From Bowmanella denitrificans (lineage in GTDB: Bacteria; Pseudomonadota; Gammaproteobacteria; Enterobacterales; Alteromonadaceae), in NCBI RefSeq assembly GCF_002887595.1, contig NZ_PEBU01000011.1:1-64000 (forward strand): 64,000 nt of DNA, written 5' to 3'. A program made the position numbers and the translations under genes. Below, piece by piece: positions 28,141-37,703 of the stretch. Every line of letters starts with the position of its first letter. The stretch's first letter is position 1. The notes below the pieces were generated by a model. That model saw only the letters and a list, made by a program, of their open reading frames with translations. It was not told the DNA's origin and did no database searches.

Positions 28141-29460
28141 TTAGCGGAACAGCACCAGATTAATCTGATTCTCCAGCCATTCCTGCCTTCCGCTAACGGG
28201 TTGCGGGTTAAACTCCTGTCCCAGCGCCAAGGATGCCAGGGACTCAAGACTATGCTCACCGCTTTGTATGGCTTTGCCCAAAGCGCTGTTCCAGCCACTG
28301 TAGCGGTTGGCCACAGCGTCGGCAAGAAAGTCTTTCTCCAGTAATAACGCCGCCTTTTTCAGGGCGATGGCCAGATGATCCATACCGCCGATATGGCCAT
28401 GAAACAGGTCATATCTGTCCATACTCTGGCGGCGTAGTTTGGCATCAAAGTTAAAGCCACCTGTGGTGAATCCGCCGGATTTGAGGATTTCGTACATCAC
28501 CAGGGTCAGCTCTTCCACACTGTTGGGAAACTGATCGGTATCCCAGCCATTTTGTGCATCACCGCGGTTGGCATCAATACTGCCGAAAATACCCAGCGAG
28601 ATAGCCGTGGCCACTTCATGATGGAACGAATGGCCGGCCAGGGTGGCATGATTAGCTTCGATATTGACGCGAAATTCGTTTTCAATGCCATATTGCTTTA
28701 AAAAGCCATACACAGTGGCACTGTCATAGTCATACTGATGTTTGGTGGGCTCTTGCGGTTTGGGTTCAATCAGCAAGGTGCCTTTAAAGCCTATTTTATG
28801 TTTATGCTCTACCACCATTTGCATAAAGCGGCCGAGCTGTTCACGCTCCTGGCGTAAATCAGTATTCAGTAAGGTTTCGTACCCTTCGCGGCCTCCCCAT
28901 AGCACGTAGTTTTCACCGCCCAGGCGATGGGTGGCGTTCATGGCATGAAATACCTGCGTGGCACCATAGCTGAACACCTCAGGATTGGGATTTGACGCAC
29001 CGCCTGCCGCATAGCGCGGATTACTGAACAGGTTGGCGGTGCCCCACAGCAGTTTAGTGCCGGTCTCAGCCTGTTTTTGTTCCAGTACATCGACCATTTG
29101 TGCGAAGTTATTCACATACTCTTTGATGTTGCTGCCTTCTGGTGCGACATCGACATCATGAAAGCAGTAGTAAGGGATGGTCAGCTTGCTAAAAAATTCG
29201 AAAGCGATATCGGCCTTTTGTTTCGCTCTGGCCATAGGATCGCCTGCTTCCAGCCAGGGACGGTTAAAAGTACCGGCGCCGAACACGTCCTGTCCGTTCC
29301 AGCAGAAGTTATGCCAGTAGCAGGCCGCCAGACGCAGATGCTGGGCCATGCTTTTACCCAGCACCATTTGATTGGCGTTGTAGTGTTTAAACGCCAGCGG
29401 ATTAGTACTGTCTGGCCCTTCGTAGGCGATCTGTTTAATTTGCTCGAAATATTGAGCCAT
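28141..29460 (-). CDS. xylA: Xylose isomerase
   Basis: 439 residues, essentially the length of E. coli XylA. It interconverts D-xylose and D-xylulose with two divalent metals. Visible motifs are [10 protein letters not shown] (catalytic His/Asp), [33 protein letters not shown], the metal-ligand segment [15 protein letters not shown] and the C-terminal [11 protein letters not shown]. The start is preceded by GGGAG. It follows xylB by about 98 bases on the - strand, the reverse of the xylA-xylB order in E. coli. Confidence 0.97.
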   Translation of the reverse strand: MAQYFEQIKQIAYEGPDSTNPLAFKHYNANQMVLGKSMAQHLRLAACYWHNFCWNGQDVFGAGTFNRPWLEAGDPMARAKQKADIAFEFFSKLTIPYYCFHDVDVAPEGSNIKEYVNNFAQMVDVLEQKQAETGTKLLWGTANLFSNPRYAAGGASNPNPEVFSYGATQVFHAMNATHRLGGENYVLWGGREGYETLLNTDLRQEREQLGRFMQMVVEHKHKIGFKGTLLIEPKPQEPTKHQYDYDSATVYGFLKQYGIENEFRVNIEANHATLAGHSFHHEVATAISLGIFGSIDANRGDAQNGWDTDQFPNSVEELTLVMYEILKSGGFTTGGFNFDAKLRRQSMDRYDLFHGHIGGMDHLAIALKKAALLLEKDFLADAVANRYSGWNSALGKAIQSGEHSLESLASLALGQEFNPQPVSGRQEWLENQINLVLFR

Positions 29461-29558
29461 GCTGCTCTCCCGTCAATTTTGATATGGGCATAGTGGCCAA
29501 TCAGCCGCTATCCAACAATTATGTTTTTTCAGAGTTTTCTTGTGCTTTTGCGCATTGC

Positions 29559-31010
29559 TCAGAAATGTTTGTTCAGAGCCTGATATAAGGCTTTAAACCT
29601 GGTTAAACGCTTAGCCAGCCTGCTGTGTTCAACTGGGTTGGGTTGATGCACGGTGACGACTGGCGGTGGTGGACAGAGGTCTGTGACAGCCTGCTCCGGA
29701 TGCATGGCCAGTTGGGCCAGTCTGGCTGCGCCCAGTGCCGGTCCGACATCGCCGCCTTCGCGAAAGGTCAGTGGCCGGTTCAAAGTGTCCGCCAGCAATT
29801 GCCGCCAATAGGGGCTGCGCGCACCACCGCCAATCAAACTGATCTCATCCGGTAGCAAACCTGTGGCATGTAACACCTCAGCCCCTTCAGCCAGGGCTAA
29901 GGCCACACCTTCGAGTACGGCATAGGTCAGATCTACCCGCTCGGTTTGGTGGGTCAGACCGAAAAATACCCCCTGAGCCTGAGGTTGATTGTGCGGCGTG
30001 CGCTCACCGCTCAGATAGGGTAAAAACAGCGGCGCCTTTTCATCGGCCTGATAACCATGCAGTTCGTCCAGCAGCGCTTGTACTGCCGTTTTGGCAATAT
30101 TATCGGCATACCAGCTCAGGCAACTGGCCGCACTTAGAATCACCGACATCAGATGCCAGGTGCCGGGCAGGGCGTGGCAGAAGCTGTGTACAGCCGATTG
30201 CGGGTTTTGCAAGAAGCCATCGCTGACAGCAAAATATACGCCTGAGGTGCCCAGTGACAGCATGGCCTGACCGGGGCGTACCAGTCCGACCCCAATCGCA
30301 CCTGCGGCATTGTCGCCGGCTCCGGCCACCACTGGCACGGCAGGCATATGCCAGCGTGTGGCCAGCGACTGATGCAGATAACCGGCAATCTGGTTACCTT
30401 CCAGCAACCTGGGCATTTGCGCTGGCTGCAAACCACAGGCTGTCAGCATTTTTTCACTCCAGCAGCGCTTGGCGACATCCAGCCACAGCGTGCCTGCCGC
30501 ATCTGACATGTCTGACACAAACTGACCGGTCAGGCGGAATTGCAAGTAGTCTTTAGGTAACAATACCTTGGCGATTCTACTGAATTGCTCTGGCTCATGC
30601 TGGTGCAGCCAGAGTAGCTTAGGCGCGGTAAATCCGGGCATGGCCAGGTTACCGGTGATCTGCCTTGAGTCGGGTACCTCGGCTTCAAGTTGTTGGCATT
30701 GGACATGGGCGCGGCCATCATTCCATAAAATAGCCGGGCGGATAACCTGATGGTCTGCGTCCAGCAGGGTGGCCCCGTGCATTTGCCCCGACAGGCCGAT
30801 GGCCTTGACCCCGGATAAAGCCTGGCGGGCTGCCAGTTGTGTCATGCACTGGTCCAGCGCCTGCCACCAGTGTTCGGGATCCTGTTCTGACCACAGTGCC
30901 CTGGGTCTTGTTACCGACAGGGGATGGCTCTCGCTGTCGGCGATATGGCCGTCTTCGGCCAGCACTATTACCTTGATACCCGAAGTGCCAAGGTCGATGC
31001 CTAGGTACAT
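29559..31010 (-). CDS. xylB: Xylulokinase
   Basis: 483 residues from ATG 31010; a TTG four codons earlier is less likely. A FGGY-family sugar kinase that phosphorylates D-xylulose to xylulose-5-phosphate. Features: N-terminal phosphate loop YLGIDLGTSGIKV, GLSGQMHGATLLD, the ATPase-domain segment AGAGDNAAGAIGVG, and IGGGARSPYWRQLLADTLNRP near the C-terminus. It is the first gene of the xylBA operon and is divergent from xylR. Confidence 0.95.
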   Translation of the reverse strand: MYLGIDLGTSGIKVIVLAEDGHIADSESHPLSVTRPRALWSEQDPEHWWQALDQCMTQLAARQALSGVKAIGLSGQMHGATLLDADHQVIRPAILWNDGRAHVQCQQLEAEVPDSRQITGNLAMPGFTAPKLLWLHQHEPEQFSRIAKVLLPKDYLQFRLTGQFVSDMSDAAGTLWLDVAKRCWSEKMLTACGLQPAQMPRLLEGNQIAGYLHQSLATRWHMPAVPVVAGAGDNAAGAIGVGLVRPGQAMLSLGTSGVYFAVSDGFLQNPQSAVHSFCHALPGTWHLMSVILSAASCLSWYADNIAKTAVQALLDELHGYQADEKAPLFLPYLSGERTPHNQPQAQGVFFGLTHQTERVDLTYAVLEGVALALAEGAEVLHATGLLPDEISLIGGGARSPYWRQLLADTLNRPLTFREGGDVGPALGAARLAQLAMHPEQAVTDLCPPPPVVTVHQPNPVEHSRLAKRLTRFKALYQALNKHF

Positions 31011-31070
31011 GTACACGTCCAATAACGATGAAAGTGCTTAGATCCTTGGTCAGTCAGGTCGCTACAGCAA

Positions 31071-31086
31071 TTACGAAATTTCGTAA
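31071..31086. promoter_or_regulatory. Perfect 16-bp palindrome in the xylB-xylR intergenic region
   Basis: TTACGAAATTTCGTAA is self-complementary and sits in the 184-base divergent promoter region between xylB and xylR. It is the best operator candidate here. E. coli XylR binds direct repeats, so this palindrome may represent a different arrangement or another regulator. Confidence 0.55.
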
Positions 31087-31194
31087 ACGGATGGTTAATT
31101 ATGCTTTGCGTCTTTGCAAAATCGCTCTAAAGTCTATGATTCTACAGGGTTGTTAATGTATGGTTAAAAAATAAAAAAGGTAATTGGGTGGAAT

Positions 31195-32397
31195 ATGTTC
31201 AAAGCCAGACACAGTATTACCCTGCTGTTTAATGCCAACAAAGTCTACGATCGTCAAGTGATCGAAGGCATTGGCCATTACCTGCAATCGTCCAAAGCCG
31301 ACTGGGATGTCTACCTTGAAGAAGACTTTTTGTGTCGCCTGGAACATATTCATGAGTGGAGTGGCGATGGCATTATTGCCGACTTTGATGATATGAACAT
31401 TCAGCTTGCCCTGAAAGGCAGCGACAAACCTGTGGTCGGCGTTGGCGGCTCTTACAGCAACCCCAACCACTATCCTGCGGTGCCTTATGTGGCGACTGAC
31501 AACTATGCGTTAGTAAAACTGGCATATGAACACCTGAAGCAAAAGGGCCTGGAGCGTTTCGCTTTTTACAGTGTGCCCATTGATGAGAATCACCGCTGGG
31601 CCAGAGAGCGGGAAGCGGCCATCAGTGAATTAACTGCCAAAGACGGCTACGAATGCCAGATCTATCAGGGCCATTGTACCCGCCCCGAAACCTGGCAATA
31701 TGCCATGAACCGTTTGACCGACTGGATCCAGAGCCTGCCCAAACCCATAGGTATTCTGGCCGTCACCGACTCCAGGGCCAGGCACTTGTTGCAGGCCTGT
31801 GACCATATAGGTCTTATCGTACCGGATAATGTTGCCATAATTGGTATAGACGATGATGATATTGCCCGCTTTCTCAGTCGTATCAGCTTAAGCTCTGTGA
31901 CTCAGGGCTGCTTTGAAATGGGCTATCAGGCGGCCAAGTTGCTGCATAAGCAGCTCAGCAATATTCAGGTTGGGCGTAAACAGATTCTGGTGCCTCCGGC
32001 CGGCGTTGCGTCCAGACAGTCAACCGACTTTAAAGCCCTGAAAGATCCCTATGTGATTCAGGCCATGCATTACATTCGCCAGCATGCTACCCGTGGCATC
32101 AAAGTTGAGCAGGTCACCGACTTTGTGGGTATTTCCCGTTCCAATCTGGAGCAACGTTTTCGCAGCGAGCGGGGGCATTCTATTCATACCGAGTTACATA
32201 ACCAGAAACTGGGGCGGGCATGCAAGATGTTGAGTGATACGCAGGTGAGCCCAACCGAAATCGCCAATATTTGTGGCTACCCTTCACTGCAATACATGTA
32301 TGCGGTATTTAAACGCCACTTCGACCAGACTCCCACAGAATATCGCAGCAGTCATAGCGAAGGTATAAAACCCAGCGCACAAGTGGTGAACTTCTGA
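31195..32397 (+). CDS. xylR: Xylose operon transcriptional activator XylR (AraC type)
   Basis: 400 residues. The N-terminal two-thirds is a LacI-like periplasmic-binding-protein sensor (ITLLFNANKVYDRQVIEGIG, VATDNYALVKLAYEHL, IGIDDDDIARFLS). The C-terminal ~100 residues form an AraC-type double helix-turn-helix (IKVEQVTDFVGISRSNLEQRF, SPTEIANICGYPSLQYMYAVFKRHF). This architecture and length match E. coli XylR, which binds D-xylose in the cytoplasm and activates xyl genes. Divergent from xylBA. Confidence 0.93.
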   Translation: MFKARHSITLLFNANKVYDRQVIEGIGHYLQSSKADWDVYLEEDFLCRLEHIHEWSGDGIIADFDDMNIQLALKGSDKPVVGVGGSYSNPNHYPAVPYVATDNYALVKLAYEHLKQKGLERFAFYSVPIDENHRWAREREAAISELTAKDGYECQIYQGHCTRPETWQYAMNRLTDWIQSLPKPIGILAVTDSRARHLLQACDHIGLIVPDNVAIIGIDDDDIARFLSRISLSSVTQGCFEMGYQAAKLLHKQLSNIQVGRKQILVPPAGVASRQSTDFKALKDPYVIQAMHYIRQHATRGIKVEQVTDFVGISRSNLEQRFRSERGHSIHTELHNQKLGRACKMLSDTQVSPTEIANICGYPSLQYMYAVFKRHFDQTPTEYRSSHSEGIKPSAQVVNF

Positions 32398-32507
32398 GGT
32401 GATGGCAAGCCGGAGGAGCGAAAAGTTTTCGATTATTTTGCTGCCTTAAGTTTTCGTTAAGCTTGACGGCATAACTTCCTATCAGAAGTCGGTGATAGGA
32501 GTTGTCC

Positions 32508-33194
32508 ATGTACCAGCAAGTTTTACAATATTGCGGCGATATAACACGTCATGCCAATGTGAACCCCGGCCAGGGATTGAGCCTGAGTTGTGCCCGTCCA
32601 TCCAGCCCATCCCGCGGTCAGTTGGAAGCTTTTATTCATCAGGGGTTTGCTAAAGCCTATGGTGCAGATATTCATCACTTTATGCCGATGTTGCTGGCGA
32701 TTAAGGGGCAGCAATACCAGGCGGCGCTTGGTCTGAGAAGTGGCCGCAGCCCATTGTTTATTCAACAGTACTTATCTTCGGATTTGCTCGACTGCCTGGC
32801 CCAAAAAGGTATTTATACCCAACCAGAGCGGGTCGCTGAGGTGGGCAACCTGTATGGCCTGTCACGTCGTTATACGCTGCCGCTGTTTATGGCCATGGCG
32901 GTGGGGTTATATCTGAATCACTATACCCATTTGCTGTTTTGTGGCACTCATCACCTGATTGCTTTACTGGCCAAAGAAGGCGTTAAGCTCACTTATCTGA
33001 CCGACGCCGATCCCGCCCGCCTGGCCCCGTCTAATGACGATTGGGGCAGCTACTATCAAACGCAGCCACAGGTCATGGCGCTGGATTTAAATGATGCCAT
33101 GTTACCCATGCTGGAACGTGATCTGTTGCCGGGGCTGTTTGCGTCTTTTTGCGCGGACATTCAACTTCTGAGTAACGAGCTGAGGGCGCTGTGA
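32508..33194 (+). CDS. Thermostable hemolysin family protein
   Basis: 228 residues from ATG 32508, which follows AGGAG with six-base spacing. The sequence fits the family named after the Vibrio thermostable delta-hemolysin: LCARPSSPSRGQLEAFIHQGFAKAYGAD, then PMLLAIKG, QYLSSDLLD and EVGNLYGLSRRYTLPLF. The overall look (VAEVGNLYG, LFCGTHHLIALLAKEG) is that of an N-acyltransferase-like (GNAT) fold, so an enzymatic role is at least as plausible as lysis. It is the first gene of a five-gene coupled operon and overlaps the next gene. Confidence 0.82.
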   Translation: MYQQVLQYCGDITRHANVNPGQGLSLSCARPSSPSRGQLEAFIHQGFAKAYGADIHHFMPMLLAIKGQQYQAALGLRSGRSPLFIQQYLSSDLLDCLAQKGIYTQPERVAEVGNLYGLSRRYTLPLFMAMAVGLYLNHYTHLLFCGTHHLIALLAKEGVKLTYLTDADPARLAPSNDDWGSYYQTQPQVMALDLNDAMLPMLERDLLPGLFASFCADIQLLSNELRAL

Positions 33195-34651
33195 TGTGGT
33201 TTTTCACAGACAACACCAGACTTGAGGCTCAGGCATTGTGTGACGGCACCACCAGCCTGACCTATGGCCAGCTTGCCGAGCAGGTGGCTCTTCGCAGCGC
33301 CTGGCTAAAGGCGCAGGACGCGCGTCATGTTGCGTTGGCGCTGGACAATGGGATTGAGTGGGTGCTGATGGACCTGGCTTGTCAGCAAGCCGGTATTTGC
33401 TGTGTACCGGTACCGGTGTTTTTCAGTCAATCGCAACTCTCGCATTTACTTAACAGTGCTGCCATTGATCTGCTTATCACGCCGGCCCAGCCACAAAGTG
33501 AGAATCTTCCCTTTGGTACTTTCTGTTGGCAGCGTCTGATGCCGGAGCTGGTGGCAAACATGCCAAAGGAGACCGGCAAGATTACCTTTACCTCTGGCTC
33601 AACCGGCACGCCTAAAGGCGTGTGTCTGAGCCATGCTGCGCAGCAAAAGACAGCCCAATCAATAGTAGACAGCCTGGCCATGCAGAATGTTGTGCACTTA
33701 TGTTTACTGCCACTGGCGACTTTGCTGGAAAACATCGCCGGTGTTTATGCGCCGTTACTGGCAGGTGGCAAGGTGATTGTGCCAAACGACGGGCAAAGAG
33801 GGTTCTCTGGCAGTCAACTGCAGAACATTCAGGCCATGCTGGCGTTAATCAGCCAGTGGCAACCGACCAGTGTCATTCTGGTCCCTGAATTACTGAATGT
33901 GTTGGTACAAGCCTGTGCTCAGGGCTGGCAGCCACCGTCGTCATTACAGTTTATTGCAGTCGGCGGCGCCAAAGTCGCTCCGGCGCTGCTGGCGCAGGCC
34001 AGTGCTTTAGGATTGCCGGTCTATCAGGGCTACGGGTTGAGTGAATGTGTGTCGGTGGTAGCGCTGAATACCCCTGACTGCCATCGCATAGACAGCGTTG
34101 GTAAGCCTTTACCACACAATCGCCTGAGCATTGAGAATGACGAAATCGTGGTACGGGGTAACTTGTTTCTTGGCTATCTGAATGAACCAGACAGTTGGTA
34201 CCCCACCCAGGTCCATACCGGCGACAAAGGCAAGATTGAAGATGGCTTTGTCTGTATTGACGGGCGCATGAAGAATTTGCTGATTAACTCTTTTGGTCGA
34301 AATATCTCGCCCGAATGGGTGGAAGCCGAATTGCTGGCCAGCGGTTTATTCCGACACGTGATGTTGTTTGGTGACAATCAACCCTTTTGCGCGGCTTTGC
34401 TGATCCCGGTTCGTCAGGATCTGCCCGACGCCTTGGTCAATAGCGCGATTGAACAAGTGAACGCACGCTTACCTGACTATGCCAAGGTACGTACCTGGCA
34501 ACGACTCAACGCCTCAGATGTCGCTGGAAAGGGCGTCTTCACTGCCAACGGTAAGCTGAAGCGCAGTGCTATAAGCACACATTTTCAGGCGCACATCGAT
34601 GCCCTTTTTAAGATGGAAACCTCAACAGGAGCTTGCCATGCAGCTGTATGA
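33194..34651 (+). CDS. AMP-forming synthetase/ligase (acyl-CoA synthetase-like)
   Basis: 485 residues from ATG 33194, whose A is the last base of the previous stop (TGATG). ANL-superfamily adenylate-forming enzyme with P-loop ITFTSGSTGTPKGV, the YQGYGLSE motif and a shortened A8 region (DGFVCIDGRMKNLLINSFGRNISPEWVE) followed by the C-terminal lysine segment near NGKLKR. Substrate likely a fatty or other carboxylic acid. The operon contains a putative diiron oxidase and an SDR, compatible with activation, oxidation and reduction of an acyl substrate. Confidence 0.88.
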   Translation: MWFFTDNTRLEAQALCDGTTSLTYGQLAEQVALRSAWLKAQDARHVALALDNGIEWVLMDLACQQAGICCVPVPVFFSQSQLSHLLNSAAIDLLITPAQPQSENLPFGTFCWQRLMPELVANMPKETGKITFTSGSTGTPKGVCLSHAAQQKTAQSIVDSLAMQNVVHLCLLPLATLLENIAGVYAPLLAGGKVIVPNDGQRGFSGSQLQNIQAMLALISQWQPTSVILVPELLNVLVQACAQGWQPPSSLQFIAVGGAKVAPALLAQASALGLPVYQGYGLSECVSVVALNTPDCHRIDSVGKPLPHNRLSIENDEIVVRGNLFLGYLNEPDSWYPTQVHTGDKGKIEDGFVCIDGRMKNLLINSFGRNISPEWVEAELLASGLFRHVMLFGDNQPFCAALLIPVRQDLPDALVNSAIEQVNARLPDYAKVRTWQRLNASDVAGKGVFTANGKLKRSAISTHFQAHIDALFKMETSTGACHAAV

Positions 34652-35309
34652 AAGATTGCAAACTGAAACCCGGGTAGAACGTGAATATCTGCTTTCTGCT
34701 CCGATTATCCAACGCTGTTTCCGCGCTGAGTTTGACCTGAACGACTATGTGGCGTTCCTGCAACAGGCTTATCACCATGTAAAACACACTGTGCCGTTGC
34801 TGATGGCGGTGGGCAGCCGCTTGCCTGAAACGAAGGAGTGGCTGCGTGAGGCCATCGGCGAATATATCGAAGAGGAAATGGGTCATCAGGAATGGATCCT
34901 CAACGATATCGCTGCCTGTGGATTTGATAAGCAGCAGGCCAGACAGGGCAAGCCATCGGCTGCCACTGAGTTAATGGTGGCCTATGCCTATGATTCGGTG
35001 CAACGGGTTAATCCACTGGCATTCTTTGGCATGGTGTTTGTGCTGGAGGGGACCAGTATCGCCCTGGCAGATAATGCCGCCAGTCAGATTCAGGGCAAGT
35101 TGAACTTACCAGCAAAGGCGTTTAGCTATTTGCGCTCCCATGGTGCGTTAGACCAGGAACACATTGTGTTCTTTGAAAATCTGATGAACCAAATCGACGA
35201 TGCCGGTGAGCAAGAGGTGATATTGCATGCGGCCCGTATGTTCTTCCGCCTGTACGGCAATATCTTCCACGAATTGGATGCTAGTCACGGTTTGGCGGCC
35301 GCGGCTTAG
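34638..35309 (+). CDS. Iron-containing redox enzyme family (heme-oxygenase-like putative diiron oxidase)
   Basis: 223 residues from ATG 34638, behind AGGAG; it overlaps the ligase end by 14 bases. All-helical TenA/heme-oxygenase-like fold with a ligand set like that of HDO enzymes (UndA, CADD): E80-M-G-H83, E137 (VLEGTS) and H168-x3-D172-x2-H175 (HGALDQEH). The His-x3-Asp-x2-His spacing is the same as in CADD-type enzymes as I recall them. Members oxidize fatty acids, amino acids or other small molecules with O2. The substrate here is unknown. Confidence 0.8.
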   Translation: MQLYERLQTETRVEREYLLSAPIIQRCFRAEFDLNDYVAFLQQAYHHVKHTVPLLMAVGSRLPETKEWLREAIGEYIEEEMGHQEWILNDIAACGFDKQQARQGKPSAATELMVAYAYDSVQRVNPLAFFGMVFVLEGTSIALADNAASQIQGKLNLPAKAFSYLRSHGALDQEHIVFFENLMNQIDDAGEQEVILHAARMFFRLYGNIFHELDASHGLAAAA

Positions 35310-35317
35310 GAGGGGTT

Positions 35318-36124
35318 ATGAACTGGTCTAATCAACTTTGTCTGCTCACCGGCGCCAGCGGCGGTATTGGGCAGGCTATTGCCAAGGTATTGGCGGAATC
35401 TGGGGTGCGAATGATCCTGCAAGGGCGTGACGAGCAGAGTTTACAGCGCCTGGCCGACAGTTTGCCCGGTATACATCATGTGCTGGTAGGCGATATCGGC
35501 AGCTCGGCGGGGCGTGCAGCGCTAATTAGCGAACTGAAGCGCTTTCCTGCCATCAGTATGCTGATCAACAACGCGGGTATCTCACCCTTTGGTGAGTTGC
35601 AACATGTTTCTGCGGAGGAACTGGAACAAACAATTCAAACCAACCTGCTGGCTCCCATGCTGCTAACCCGAGCATTGCTGCCACAGCTGCAAAAGCGCAG
35701 CGAAGCCTATATTGTCAACGTCGGTTCGGCCTTTGGCAGTATTGGTTTTGCCTGTCAGAGCGCTTATTGTGCCAGCAAGTTTGGTCTGCGTGGCTTTAGT
35801 GAAGCACTGTATCGCGAACTGGCCGGTAGTGCCGTGAAGGTGTTTTATCTGGCCCCGCGGGCAACACAGACCGCTATCAACAGCGATGAGGTGGTGGCCA
35901 TGAATCAGGCCCTTGGCAACCAGGTGGACAGCCCACAAAAGGTTGCCCAGGCGCTCAAGGCTCAGTTACTTGCCTCGCAACCCCGGGCCTTTATTGGTTT
36001 TCCGGAGAAACTCTTTGTTCGTCTGAACGGCGCATTTCCCTCTTTGGTGGACAATGCCCTGATCAAGAAACTACCCATTATCAAAAAATTTGCTGCACAG
36101 CATGCTAAGGAGATCCTGGTATGA
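35318..36124 (+). CDS. Short-chain dehydrogenase/reductase
   Basis: 268 residues with a strong AGGAGG-type ribosome site. Rossmann motif TGASGGIG (residues ~11-18), NNAGIS, a catalytic Ser in NVGSAFG, and YCASK (Tyr/Lys). A classical SDR using NAD(P)H. The C-terminal part is longer than a minimal SDR, with a hydrophobic-basic tail. It is fourth in the operon and its TGA overlaps the next ATG (ATGA at 36121-36124). Confidence 0.88.
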   Translation: MNWSNQLCLLTGASGGIGQAIAKVLAESGVRMILQGRDEQSLQRLADSLPGIHHVLVGDIGSSAGRAALISELKRFPAISMLINNAGISPFGELQHVSAEELEQTIQTNLLAPMLLTRALLPQLQKRSEAYIVNVGSAFGSIGFACQSAYCASKFGLRGFSEALYRELAGSAVKVFYLAPRATQTAINSDEVVAMNQALGNQVDSPQKVAQALKAQLLASQPRAFIGFPEKLFVRLNGAFPSLVDNALIKKLPIIKKFAAQHAKEILV

Positions 36125-36777
36125 AAATGTTGAAAAGAACGGTTGCCATGTTTTTGGCTGGTGTCTCACTGTCGCTGAGCCTATATGCACAAGCCGACGA
36201 ATGGCCGGAGTTGCTTGGTGTCCAGCAGCAATGGGCGGTGGTGAACTACAGTTTACAGGATAAAGAAAAGCTTAAAGGCTTCGACGCACTGATTGCCCAG
36301 GCGCAGGGGCTGACTCAAACCTGGCCGGACCGTGCTGAAGCCTGGATATGGTTGGGCATCAGTCAATCCAGTGCAGCAGGTGCGCAAGGTGGATTGGATG
36401 CACTGGGGTTGGCCAAGCAGGCCCGGGAGTCTTTTGAAAAAGCCATGAGTCTGGATGAAACGGCGTTGAGTGGCTCAGCAATGACCAGCCTCGGTGTGCT
36501 TTACCACAAATTACCTGGCTGGCCCATCAGTTTTGGCAGTGATAAAAAAGCGGAAAAGCTGCTGAAACAGGCCTTGACGCTCAATCCTGAAGGCATTGAT
36601 CCAAACTATTTTTATGCAGAATTTTTATTTGACGATGGCAAATACGCCAAGGCCAGGGAATACCTGCTGCTGGCTAAACAAGCGCAGCCTCGCCCGAATC
36701 GCGAGTTTGCCGACAGCTCCAGGCAGAAGGAAATTGATCTGCTTCTGGCCAAGGTCGAAAAGAAACTGACCCGTTAA
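36121..36777 (+). CDS. Secreted TPR-like protein
   Basis: 218 residues. Signal peptide around residues 1-26 (LAGVSLSLSLYAQADE). The mature part is helical with TPR-like units: WPDRAEAWIWLGISQSSAAG, AKQARESFEKAMSLDE, and the LLKQALTLNPEGIDPNYFYAEFLFDDG-type stretch. TRAP-TP/TPR-like periplasmic proteins often scaffold envelope complexes. It closes the hemolysin-family/ligase/oxidase/SDR operon and suggests the product acts in or passes through the envelope. Confidence 0.75.
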   Translation: MKMLKRTVAMFLAGVSLSLSLYAQADEWPELLGVQQQWAVVNYSLQDKEKLKGFDALIAQAQGLTQTWPDRAEAWIWLGISQSSAAGAQGGLDALGLAKQARESFEKAMSLDETALSGSAMTSLGVLYHKLPGWPISFGSDKKAEKLLKQALTLNPEGIDPNYFYAEFLFDDGKYAKAREYLLLAKQAQPRPNREFADSSRQKEIDLLLAKVEKKLTR

Positions 36778-36804
36778 GGTTATGCTTGCAAATGGCTAAC
36801 AAAG

Positions 36805-36830
36805 GCCGGTGTACAGACACCGGCTTTTTT
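36805..36830 (+). terminator. Rho-independent terminator of the five-gene operon
   Basis: GCCGGTGT/ACACCGGC with a four-base loop followed directly by six T residues. It also lies just after the 3' end of fghA on the opposite strand. Confidence 0.9.
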
Positions 36831-37684
36831 CATTCTGTCAGGCCCAGATGCTGTGCATGAAAACGCAGGTGGTCGTCAATCAGGCTGGCAATAAAGTAGT
36901 AGCTGTGATCATAGCCCTGATGATAACGGAATTGCGCCTCGATCCCCTGTTGCTGGCAAACCAGCTGTAAGGGGCGGCTGAGCTTTTGCGTATCGAGAAA
37001 GTTATCGGCCAGGCCCTGATCCACTAACATGGGTAATGAAAAGTGGCTTTGGCTGGCCAGCAAATGACAGGCATCGTATTGCTGCCATTGGCTGCGATCC
37101 TCTCCCAGATAGGCGCTCAGGGCTTTTTGCCCCCATGGGCAATCCATCGGGTTTACTATGGGGGCAAAGGCCGACACCGAGGTGTAGCGCTGTGGATGGC
37201 GTAGCGCCAGAATCAGCGCACCGTGTCCGCCCATGGAGTGCCCGGCAATAGCCGCCTTGCCCAGATTAAAGTTGGTATTCAGCAATGCCGGCAGCTCAGC
37301 GCTGACATAGTCGTACATCTGGTAGTGGCGCTGCCAGGGCGCTTGGGTGGCATTCACATAAAATCCTGCTCCCAGACCCAGATCGTAAGCTCCGTCAGGC
37401 GCGTCCGCTACGCCTTCGCCACGAGGACTGGTGTCTGGCATCACCAACATGATACCAAGCTCGGCAGCCAGACGCTGCGCACCGGCCTTAGTGGAAAAGT
37501 TTTCATCTGTGCAGGTCAGACCCGATAGCCAGTAAAGCACCGGCAGGGGATGCCCCAGCTCGGCTTGTGGCGGCACAAAGACCGAAAACTGCATTTCGCA
37601 ATCAAGCACGGCAGAACGGTGGCTGAAACGTTTCTGCCAGCCGCCAAATGTCTTTACACTGCTTAATTCCTTTAAATTACCCAT
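36830..37684 (-). CDS. fghA: S-formylglutathione hydrolase
   Basis: 284 residues, an esterase-D-type alpha/beta hydrolase. The nucleophile elbow is GHSMGGHGA, preceded by [16 protein letters not shown] and [10 protein letters not shown], with the catalytic Asp in [10 protein letters not shown] and His in YDHSYYF. It hydrolyses S-formylglutathione to formate and glutathione, the second step of glutathione-dependent formaldehyde detoxification. The partner dehydrogenase gene lies just upstream on the same strand, separated by repeats. Confidence 0.95.
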   Translation of the reverse strand: MGNLKELSSVKTFGGWQKRFSHRSAVLDCEMQFSVFVPPQAELGHPLPVLYWLSGLTCTDENFSTKAGAQRLAAELGIMLVMPDTSPRGEGVADAPDGAYDLGLGAGFYVNATQAPWQRHYQMYDYVSAELPALLNTNFNLGKAAIAGHSMGGHGALILALRHPQRYTSVSAFAPIVNPMDCPWGQKALSAYLGEDRSQWQQYDACHLLASQSHFSLPMLVDQGLADNFLDTQKLSRPLQLVCQQQGIEAQFRYHQGYDHSYYFIASLIDDHLRFHAQHLGLTE

Positions 37685-37703
37685 ATATCACCTTCATTAC
37701 TTT

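Noticed and set aside
32508-33194. A true pore-forming toxin gene
   Set aside because: The family name suggests hemolysin, but there is no signal peptide or amphipathic pore-forming region, and the operon partners are metabolic enzymes.
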